A stretch of 16,155 bases of DNA from Acanthamoeba lenticulata. Lineage: Eukaryota > Discosea > Longamoebia > Acanthamoebidae. The position numbers and the translations under genes were made by a program. The notes under the pieces were generated by a model. It ran no database searches. It worked only from the letters and a program-made list of their open reading frames with translations, and was not told where the DNA came from. Below are positions 1 through 7,393 of the stretch, piece by piece. Position 1 is the stretch's first letter. Every line of letters begins with the position of its first letter. The DNA lies in assembly GCA_002179805.1 (NCBI GenBank), contig NAVB01001241.1, positions 1 through 16,155 of the forward strand, written 5' to 3'.

Positions 1-1951
1 AGACACGGTTGTTTAATATTTTTGTAAATATTTTGCCCATGACTGACATCAATGCGATGGGCCTGTAGTTGAGCGGGTTGGCTGGGTCTCCTGTCTTATA
101 GATACCAAAAATGTTAGCGGTTTTCCAGCAATCGGGCACATTCCCGGTCTTGAGGACCTCATTATAGATTATCAGGAGCGTTTCTTTATTCGTGTTTGAC
201 ATCCATTTTATCATTTCAATTGTTTCCTCTGTTGGGCCTGGCGCCTTACCATTCTTTTTTTCAGCAAGTACCAAATCTAGCTCAGTTACAGTGATTTCCG
301 TGGTGAGCGATTCCACTTCTCCTCCAATCCGCTTAATAAATTGTACCCATTCTTGGCCTTCCTGGCTAGCCTTGTCGCCTTGTTTACTACTGAATTGCTC
401 TGCCCATGCGGCTCTCACCGCTTCTTTTACCTCGTCCGGGTTGGTGGTGATGCGGCTCGTTCCATCTTCCTCTTTTTTAAGGGCAGTGTTGATCTGTCGT
501 TGTTGGATGTTCCAGATTGCGTTTCTGATCTTCTTGTAAAAAGAGTCTGCTCCCAGGTCGCCTTCTTCTTGGAGCTTGGCGATCATCCTTCCTATTTTAA
601 TGTTGTCATTCTCATTAATGAGTCTTCTGATTTTTTTGTCCATTTTTTTCTTTATTTTTTTAGTCTGTATAATCCATTCCTGTCTTCTACCCTCGTTTTT
701 GATGTCCACTGCCTCTAGTTTGTTAAGGTTGCTGCACGCCTTCAGTATTTTTCTAATTTCTTTGTCTTCGTTTATTATATCTTCTCTCCCCCATTTGGTG
801 GCTGCTCTAATGCCCTTGATGATCTTCCACCTTTTCTTCCTTGCTATACCTATTTTTTTGTTGTTTCTTCTGTCTTTGTGCACTATCTTGCCTGATGGAG
901 TTTTGTGGTTTTGGTTTGCCTCTCCTCTGTCTTTTATGATTTCATCTGTTGCATCTAGCATCCATGTTATAATATTTTTTGTTGCTTTATTAATCCTATC
1001 CTCCCTGTTGTCGAGGAGGTCTGGGTCCAGTACCAATTTGGTGTATCCTCCTTCCAGTGAGAAAAATAGCTCATTATATTTTATTAATTCTTCTTGGGTC
1101 ACATTTTTGGGGATGGTCCTCTTGTTGTGTTTTAATTTTTCCATCTCCTTGATGTCCGACCTCCATTCTGTGATGAGTTCTATCATTGAGTGATCAGAGT
1201 CCACTGCCGTCTCGTGCACATCTGTGTGTATCACCTTAATTTTTTTGTTAATTCTAAATGCATCCAATCGCTTCTGTTGCACGCCTGATTTTGTGTTCCC
1301 TATCCACGTGTACTTGGTTGGGTCTTTTTTATGAATTTTAATAAATGCATCTTTCATTTTCGTGGCTTTATCAAAACCGATTAATGCTTTATTTTTTGAT
1401 TTTTTAAATTCGCCCGACCTCTGGTCCTCCTTTCTGACTATCGCGTTCCAATCCCCGCCCATGATTATTCCCTCCTCTCCTAAGTCCTGCACCCACGTGG
1501 CTAGCTTCTTAAAGAACTCGTCTTTGGTTTGGTGCTCGTTTGATGCTGGCGCATATATATTAATGATGTTAAGTGGATCCGTTTTATTCCTTAGTTTTAT
1601 TGCTACCACCCTCCCCTTGAACATTTTGTCCAGGGGCGTGATGTCAGTAGCAATCGGGAAGAGCTCCTCCTTGAGGAAGGTAATGGTTCCCCATTTGGAG
1701 CTACTTTTTGACTTTCTTATCCCCTTGACCAGTGTTTGGGCAGGTGTGTCCACACTTGTTGATTTGCTCGACAGGCAGTTAGAGAAGCTTCTATAGCCCT
1801 TAATCGTTATAAACCTTGCCTTTGCTTTTGATACTTGAATCTCTTGGAGCATCACCACGTCTGCTTTTTCCTTCTCTAACAGATCCTCGATCTCTTCTTT
1901 CTTGTATTTCCACCCTCCCCTTATATTGATTGAGATTATTTTAATATTCAT
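1..1951 (-). CDS. LINE ORF2, partial: APE-type endonuclease and start of reverse transcriptase
   Basis: Open from the ATG at 1951 to the window edge, about 650 codons without a stop. The N-terminus is an apurinic/apyrimidinic-type endonuclease with all expected blocks: SINIRG (Asn9), MLQEIQ (Glu37), IYAP (Tyr133), GGDWNA (Asp167, Asn169), YTWI (214-217), RLD (228-230) and SDH (252-254). This enzyme nicks target DNA for target-primed reverse transcription. After a Lys-rich linker, GKAPGP and then NYRPIALMSVMGKIFTKIL (from about residue 628) are the leading motifs of a non-LTR reverse transcriptase. The FxDD catalytic box would lie beyond base 1. The frame is AT-rich and Lys/Ile/Asn-heavy, unlike the neighbouring host genes. 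The start lies 44 nt after the ORF1 stop in a different frame, so translation probably needs reinitiation or another unconventional mechanism. Confidence 0.93.
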   Translation of the reverse strand, partial: MNIKIISINIRGGWKYKKEEIEDLLEKEKADVVMLQEIQVSKAKARFITIKGYRSFSNCLSSKSTSVDTPAQTLVKGIRKSKSSSKWGTITFLKEELFPIATDITPLDKMFKGRVVAIKLRNKTDPLNIINIYAPASNEHQTKDEFFKKLATWVQDLGEEGIIMGGDWNAIVRKEDQRSGEFKKSKNKALIGFDKATKMKDAFIKIHKKDPTKYTWIGNTKSGVQQKRLDAFRINKKIKVIHTDVHETAVDSDHSMIELITEWRSDIKEMEKLKHNKRTIPKNVTQEELIKYNELFFSLEGGYTKLVLDPDLLDNREDRINKATKNIITWMLDATDEIIKDRGEANQNHKTPSGKIVHKDRRNNKKIGIARKKRWKIIKGIRAATKWGREDIINEDKEIRKILKACSNLNKLEAVDIKNEGRRQEWIIQTKKIKKKMDKKIRRLINENDNIKIGRMIAKLQEEGDLGADSFYKKIRNAIWNIQQRQINTALKKEEDGTSRITTNPDEVKEAVRAAWAEQFSSKQGDKASQEGQEWVQFIKRIGGEVESLTTEITVTELDLVLAEKKNGKAPGPTEETIEMIKWMSNTNKETLLIIYNEVLKTGNVPDCWKTANIFGIYKTGDPANPLNYRPIALMSVMGKIFTKILNNRV

Positions 1952-1995
1952 TGGTAAATACTGGGGTTTATTGTGTGTGGCTTGTGACAGTACTC

Positions 1996-4026
1996 TTATT
2001 CTCCTCCTTCCTCAGGAGTGGTTTGCTGCCTCAGCTTGTCCACTCTCAGGCGCTGACCGAATAGGTTGATCGTGTGCTCCCCTCTGACCTGCGTCTTTGC
2101 CAGGTCGCTCACCGACTTGAACCTGGCGTAAAAGCACCTCTTCGAGCGGTTGGAGTTAGGTTCGCGGATGATACTCACCTTGCAATCTGCTCCATAGGCC
2201 TCCTTGATCGCTGTCTCCACGTCCGAGTTCCGCTTGACATACTCTGGCAGGAAGCCCATCCATCTTACCCTGTTCCCGTCGGCCATGAAAGAGCGCTCCC
2301 TTTTCCATACTCTGCGCTGGCCGCGGATGAAGGTCTCGATCGCTCCCGACGCCCAGCGGTTGAGGTCAGCATCTCTCCAGAACTCCACGATGATGACAGG
2401 GCCAGCTCTCCTAATCACAATGGGTTCCACCCTTGCCTGGCGCACATCGCTGACCACTTCCTCCACCGGGAGGTCGGCCGCGCCCGTAATCACTCCCCAG
2501 GGTTTGGCTTCTCCCATGATCTCTGAAAGGGCGAGCCTGGTGAAGGAGGCTTTGGTACCTATCGAGCCCAGGTAGAGGGACTGGTCTGCCCTGTAGAAGT
2601 CCGCGTCGGTAAGCGGTACCAGCAAGGCGGCTCCCTTGACTGGGTCGAAGTAGCTCAACTCCTGGTCGAGCTCGCAGTCGCATTCACTCAGCAGCCTCTG
2701 ATTGATCGTGGAGTACGTGAGGCCCGCGTCTGCAATATTGGATATAGCTATCACGTTCTTCATTTCTCCTTTTTGCTTCTCCCATCTTTCTTCCGCCTTC
2801 CGGCAATGGGCCTCGAGGTCCGCTTCGTTGACGTATCCCTCCTCGCTGAGCTGGTCCAGGCGCTTCCTTTGCTCAGCGTTGGCGACTGCCTTAGTCATAC
2901 CCCTCATGGCCGCGTTGGTTGCCCTGTTACTCCTGGCCTTCTCCGCCGTCGTCCTTCTCCTAGCCGCGCGCTCCTCCATCATCCTTCTCTCCACTCGTTC
3001 TGCGTGTCTTTCCTCCTCTGATCTTCTCCCTGTCACTTCCTCCCTAGTGCTGGGACGCGCGTCGGTTCCCATAGAATCGTCTGACTTGTCCGATGCCGAG
3101 GCCCAGCTCCTTACTTGGCCGGTGCCGCTCGTTGATGAAGGAGGGCCGGAGGTGAACTTGAACATCGACGCTTGGCGGTTCCTCCCGAAGTTCCTCTCCA
3201 TCGCCGACAACTTGCTCTTGGCCGACCTGGCTTGCCTCAGAGTGCGTAGCTTCTTATCCAGAAGTTGCGAGAGCTCCGATCCCTTCCTCTTGCTTTTAGA
3301 GCGGTCCCCCTCTTCTTCCTCCTCCTTGTCTGGGGTATCCCTTCCCGAGCCTTCTTCCTGGTCCCCTGGTTGGTCGTCCTGCTCTTCCTCGTTAATAATG
3401 GTCACCGCTCCCTCCTCCTCCCTTCTGCCGTCTCCTCCCTGGGATTCAAGGCCTGGTGACTCTGTGCCTTCCTCTTGGTTAATGGCGTTCCTTCGTTCCT
3501 TTTCCATCGCGTCGGTTTCCTTGTCCTTCCGCTCGCGCTCGCCAAAGAGATTCAATCCAAATGACAAGTTGCTCATCTTGCTCCTCGTGCGGGGGTACTT
3601 CGGCGGGGGAGTTACTCTAGCCTTTCTTTGTTTGATTGATATTCGTTTATGGAAGCACTTTCCTTTTAAGTTTATTTTAGAATAAATTTCTTTTACAATT
3701 TTTTCGGTCGGGGGGTCTGGATTATAGGGTTCTCTTGGAGGGGGGGATGTCCAGTCTATTATTTTATTATTTGGGTGTCCATTCCGTCCGAGGGGAGGAT
3801 TTTTGTAGAGGTAGCATCTTCGGAATCTAGTGATTCTAATGATCTTAGGACAAGGGGTCAATCTATCGTTGGTACCACACACAGCGACGGTCCTCAAAGA
3901 GGACGTAACCCCTTTTTTAACGTGGTCGGTTATCCACTCCTTCATTAAAAATCCGGCTCCTCTTGCGTCCTCTCCATCCACCACTTCTTTATTCTCTCTT
4001 GGGACCACCTTGCTGTGCTGCCACAA
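1996..4026 (-). CDS. LINE ORF1 protein with RRM-like C-terminal domain
   Basis: 676 codons, intact. Residues 1-150 are basic and Pro-rich and AT-rich in DNA. Met151 (3576) opens a GC-rich segment and could be the true start, although the upstream 150 codons have stayed free of stops. Residues about 165-250 are acidic low complexity (EEEEEGDRSKSKRKGSE). Residues about 325-430 are rich in Arg/Glu/Ala and look like a coiled coil. The C-terminus (about 590-670) has the layout of an RNA-recognition motif: a strand VRWMGFLP (RNP2-like), a helix, then KRCFYARF (RNP1-like) and a final strand INLFGQRLRV. RRM domains are common in LINE ORF1 proteins, which coat the element RNA, so an RNA-binding role is inferred. 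No CCHC zinc knuckle was found. Confidence 0.82.
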   Translation of the reverse strand: MWQHSKVVPRENKEVVDGEDARGAGFLMKEWITDHVKKGVTSSLRTVAVCGTNDRLTPCPKIIRITRFRRCYLYKNPPLGRNGHPNNKIIDWTSPPPREPYNPDPPTEKIVKEIYSKINLKGKCFHKRISIKQRKARVTPPPKYPRTRSKMSNLSFGLNLFGERERKDKETDAMEKERRNAINQEEGTESPGLESQGGDGRREEEGAVTIINEEEQDDQPGDQEEGSGRDTPDKEEEEEGDRSKSKRKGSELSQLLDKKLRTLRQARSAKSKLSAMERNFGRNRQASMFKFTSGPPSSTSGTGQVRSWASASDKSDDSMGTDARPSTREEVTGRRSEEERHAERVERRMMEERAARRRTTAEKARSNRATNAAMRGMTKAVANAEQRKRLDQLSEEGYVNEADLEAHCRKAEERWEKQKGEMKNVIAISNIADAGLTYSTINQRLLSECDCELDQELSYFDPVKGAALLVPLTDADFYRADQSLYLGSIGTKASFTRLALSEIMGEAKPWGVITGAADLPVEEVVSDVRQARVEPIVIRRAGPVIIVEFWRDADLNRWASGAIETFIRGQRRVWKRERSFMADGNRVRWMGFLPEYVKRNSDVETAIKEAYGADCKVSIIREPNSNRSKRCFYARFKSVSDLAKTQVRGEHTINLFGQRLRVDKLRQQTTPEEGGE

Positions 4027-4210
4027 AACAATTATTTATACATTTTTCGAAATCGCGTCACATTTCTCTCAGTTGCGCGGCAGTTCTGCCTGAAAAATCA
4101 CGCAGCTGGCCAACTGCGACCAATGGGACGCCAGATTGAACTGCAGGTGTTGCTGACCCCAACATCAACATGCACAACTCACGGACACGAACAAGAGAGA
4201 GAAGTAAGAC
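4027..4210 (+). promoter_or_regulatory. Intergenic region between LINE 5' end and hydG start
   Basis: About 184 bp separate the divergent LINE ORF1 start and the hydG ATG. The left part is AT-rich with a TATA-like stretch (about 4029-4038). The right part is GC-rich and holds a CCAAT on the plus strand (4120-4124) and an imperfect 18-bp palindrome, CGCAGCTGGCCAACTGCG (4101-4118, one mismatched pair). The hydG promoter should lie here, but no element is proven by sequence alone. The LINE 5' UTR and its internal promoter may take up the left part. Confidence 0.4.
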
Positions 4211-6359
4211 ATGTTTGCCAAGAAGTTAACCACGGTGGCGCGAGTTCCCTCCACTTCTTGGGCAGCACGGCAGGCGGCCAGTCGGCTGCTGGTGAGTCCT
4301 TCTCGCGGCATGCGGTGGAGTGTTGAACTTGAACGTTCGTACCGCTTCTATACGCTAGCTTCTTTGTTCGCATGGGGCTCATGTATGGGGCACGCGTGCA
4401 GCTCACAAGCTCGCCAGCGCGGAGGAGATCATAAATGAGAACGAGATCAATAGACAGCTGGAGGAGACGAAGGAGTTGGCGCGCGACCCACTGGTCATTC
4501 GGGACATCTTAGCAAAAGCCAAGCAACGCGCGCTCCTTCAGGACATCAAGGTACTTGTGTCTCGCTCCTGCTCGCCCGCGCAGTAGCTCACCTCGGTCGG
4601 ATTAGGGTCCTGTTGGCAGCGAGTACGTGCAGGGACTCAACCTGCGAGAGACGGCCACATTGCTCAACCTCGACGCACACTCGAAAGACCCCGAGAACCA
4701 GAAGCTCATGCAGGAGCTGTTTGACACAGCCCTGTCGATCAAAAAGACCATCTACGGTATGCTGCAGACCCTCTGGCTCCAAAACGTGCGTTCGCTCATA
4801 AAAACACACCAAACACGCAGGAAACCGCATCGTGCTCTTTGCGCCGCTGTACCTGGCCAACTATTGCGTTAACACATGCACCTATTGCGCTTTCCGCGGC
4901 GCCAACACGCACATCGGCCGCAGCGCCCTCACCAAAGAGGAGCTCATCCAGGTTCGTGGCCTCTGCTGGCGAACCTCTGTGGGGATAGGGCCGGAACTCA
5001 CCGTCTTGGCCGCAGGAAGTGGAAGCCCTGGAGAGGCAAGGCCACCGGCGCCTGCTGCTCCTGACCGGCGAGCATCCCAAGTACACGTTCGATCAGTTCC
5101 TCGACGCCTTGCAAACCGTCAAAAACGTGAAGACAGGTGCGCCTCTTGGTTCTATGTTGTGGCGCTTGGAGGATTGCTGATTGCCAGCGTGGGACAGACC
5201 CGTGCGGCGACATCCGGCGAATCAACGTCGAGATCCCGGCGCTGTCGGTCTCTGACTTCCGGCGGCTGAAGAAGACCGACTGTGTGGGCACCTACACGCT
5301 CTTCCAGGAGACCTACCACCGCGAGAGCTTCCGGCGGTTCCACCCTGGCGGCCCCAAGTCCGACTACGAGCACAGGCTGCAGACGATGGACCGCGCCCAG
5401 ATCGCGGGCATCGATGATGTCGGGATCGGCGCCCTGTTCGGCCTGCACGACTACCGGTTCGAGGTGATGGCCCTCCTCATGCACGCTCAACACCTCGAGT
5501 CCGCCTTTGGAGCCGGTGCGCACTTGCTTGACCTTGGCGCCAAGACGAGAAACCCCTCCCCCCTCACACACGAGTGATCTTGTGCTGGACAGGCCCGCAC
5601 ACGATCTCCATCCCGCGCATGCGCCCCGCCGATCACGCGCCCGACGCCATCAGGCCCCCGGCGCCCGTCGATGACGAGGACTTCAAGAAGCTGGTGGCCG
5701 TCATTCGCTGCGCCGTGCCCTACACGGGCATGATCCTGTCGACCCGCGAGTCGCCCGAGACGCGGCGGCAGCTGCTCAACCTGGGCGTGAGCCAGATGTC
5801 GGCCGGCAGCAGGACCGAGGTCGGGTCCTACCACAAGGGCGACGTGGGCGCCGAGGCCAAGATCAAGCAGCAGTTCGAGACGTCGGCTTCCACGCCCTCG
5901 GTCGACGACAAGACGCAGGCGGGCCAGTTTGCTCTGCTCGATGAGCGAAGCACGGAAGACGTGGTGAAGGACCTGATGCAGATGGGCTTCCTGCCCTCGT
6001 GGTGCACCGCCTGCTACCGATTGGGCCGCACGGGAGAGGCCTTCATGAAGATCGCCAAGAAGGGCGACATCCAGAACTTCTGCCACCCCAACAGTCTCCT
6101 CACCCTGCAAGGTCGGGCCTCCAGTCTCCTCGCGCGCTGCCGCCGCTTCCTCCTCCTCAACCTCAACCCCAGTCTAAACTGCTGTTTGCTTTTGGATCGG
6201 TGTGCAGAGTACCTGAACGACTATGCCTCGGATGAGACCAAGAAGCTGGGCGAGGCCGTGATTGCCCGAGAGCGCGAGACCATCTCCACCCGAGCCCAAA
6301 AGGCCCTGGACAAGAAGCTCAAGCGAATCGACGCTGGCGAGCGCGACCTCTACTTTTAA
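4211..6359 (+). CDS. hydG: HydG, [FeFe]-hydrogenase maturase (radical SAM tyrosine lyase), mitochondrial-type
   Basis: Eight exons: 4211-4291, 4410-4550, 4633-4756, 4821-4951, 5016-5136, 5198-5515, 5593-6111, 6208-6359. Together they give 1587 nt and 528 aa, with GT-AG introns and consistent phases. HydG cleaves tyrosine to supply CO and cyanide ligands for the hydrogenase H-cluster. The radical-SAM cluster motif is CVNTCTYC (Cys131, 135, 138, CX3CX2C). The second, C-terminal cluster has the HydG-specific CX2CX22C: CTAC at 443-446 and Cys469 in QNFC. Other family blocks seen are LLTGEHPKY, LFQETYHRE, GIDDVGIG, MHAQHLE, GPHTISIPRMRP, MILSTRESPE and the terminal GERDLYF. The first 27 residues (MFAKKLTTVARVPSTSWAAR...) are basic, hydroxylated and free of acids, like a mitochondrial presequence. 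Bacterial HydG lacks such a leader. The exon 2 acceptor (AAG at 4407-4409) was chosen to hold frame and is the least certain splice site. The exon 6 acceptor at 5197 was also chosen by phase. Confidence 0.95.
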
Positions 6360-6436
6360 CTCTTTGGCTCTGTCTTTCGCTTTCTGTCAACAGCCGCAAC
6401 AACAAAGTTATGTACCACACGACGGGAGGTTATGTA
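6360..6436. other. Short convergent intergenic spacer
   Basis: Only 77 bp lie between the stops of hydG (plus) and the SPFH gene (minus). No canonical AATAAA is visible on either strand, so both 3' UTRs probably overlap the opposite gene. Confidence 0.5.
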
Positions 6437-7305
6437 TTAGTTGGGCCACTTGGCCAGGTACTCGTTCAGACGTTCTGCGTTGTCGCCCACAGCCCGAAGT
6501 GAAGTCACCCGCACTGTGTCGTGTGCGTGGAGAAGGGTTAGAGCCCTGGGGCAAGGACTTCTTAGAGATGATGATGGCGATGGTGAGGAGGGTATTGCGC
6601 ATACTCGTCTCCGCTCGGAGGCCCAGCTTGCGCCGATCAAAGGCGTAGTTGAGGGCCGAGAGGAAAGGCTGGTCCAAACACGAGGTGTCTTCGGTAAAGA
6701 GCTTGATGCTCATCTGAGCCACCGTGTCCCGGAGCACCTCGCGGACGACGGGCTGCGCCGGGTAGGGAAAATTGTCGGCCATGCCCGGGTAGTACATCAT
6801 GTCCGCCGGGCCCACGACCTTGAAGTCGAGGCTCAGGCTGATCACCAACTGAGCCTCCTCCGCGGTTTTAACTGTCCTGTCGACCCGCCAAAGTGAGGTC
6901 CTGCTGTCGCCAAAGAAAGGGCATCATAGAGGCTGCGCACTCCTGGTCTATTGTCAGGTTGTGTATCTCCAGGAAGTTGATGGTCATGAACTCTTTGCCT
7001 TTCGTTGCATCCCGATACGGTTTGAGCCGGTCTTTGAACGGGTTCATCTGCCCTTCGGACACGCGTGACATGAGCGACCATTTGGCGCCACGCGCTACGC
7101 TGTCGCTAGAAGGGGAGTTACCACATGCCGTCCCGCCAGCAGCACCCGATGGTACTCGCCTTTCCTTTCCACCACAACCGCTTCATTGGTGGGCACCTTT
7201 GATGCATCAAAGGGGAGGGGTGTGAGGCACAACAAGAAGAAGCTCGTTGCAAGGATCCGTGCACACCTTGTAGTAGGTCTTCTTTTTCACGGGTGGTGCT
7301 GCCAT
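6437..7305 (-). CDS. Small SPFH/band-7 (stomatin/prohibitin-like) domain protein
   Basis: Five exons on the minus strand: 7305-7267, 7196-7122, 7047-7019, 6900-6605, 6513-6437. They total 516 nt and 171 aa, with introns of 70, 74, 118 and 91 bp. Read without splicing the region looks riddled with frameshifts. With these GT-AG introns every phase closes and the protein is coherent. The start VPTNEAVVVERKGEYHRVLL followed by AGRHVMNPFKDR matches the opening of the SPFH/band-7 fold (NE-VVVER-G-YHR-L-G-H--PF-D). SPFH proteins scaffold membrane microdomains or act with proteases. No transmembrane segment is seen, and the protein is much shorter than typical stomatins (about 250-350 aa), stopping soon after the core (LNEYLAKWPN). 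The exact function is unknown. The third exon is only 29 nt and its acceptor is the weakest part of the model. The gene lies downstream of the transporter gene on the same strand, 88 bp from its stop. Confidence 0.72.
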
Positions 7306-7393
7306 CAATCTTGTGTTTCTGGGCTTTGACTTCGCACAAAATGAATTTTTTCAGATTTTCCCAAACTATTTCCGTGTTGTCTAACTTTGTATT

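Larger units (their letters stand above)
1..4026 (-). mobile_element. Non-LTR (LINE-type) retrotransposon, 5' portion
   Basis: Two consecutive minus-strand open frames form the classic LINE order: ORF1 (RNA-binding, chaperone-like) then ORF2 (endonuclease followed by reverse transcriptase). The element continues beyond base 1, so the RT catalytic core, any RNase H and the 3' tail are not visible. The 5' boundary is not sharp. ORF1 starts at 4026 and AT-rich sequence gives way to GC-rich host-like sequence at about 4050-4080, so the 5' end probably lies there. No target-site duplication can be tested because the 3' end is missing. Both visible frames are uninterrupted, which suggests a young or recently active copy. 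Clade within the LINEs is not assigned. Confidence 0.9.

Noticed and set aside
192..1796. Plus-strand open frames of 115-205 codons over the LINE ORF2 region
   Set aside because: They are antisense to a continuous 650-codon minus frame with full endonuclease and RT motifs, and they are hydrophobic low-complexity shadows.
2702..3685. 327-codon plus-strand frame opposite LINE ORF1
   Set aside because: Ser/Leu-rich mirror of the charged ORF1 minus frame, with no recognisable domain.
4821..6359. Identity as BioB, ThiH or HydE instead of HydG
   Set aside because: The C-terminal CX2CX22C cluster motif and the GERDLYF end are specific to HydG among these radical SAM relatives.
6437..7305. Apparent multiple frameshifts, first read as a pseudogene or homopolymer sequencing errors
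   Set aside because: Four GT-AG introns with matching phases remove every shift and yield a coherent SPFH protein.
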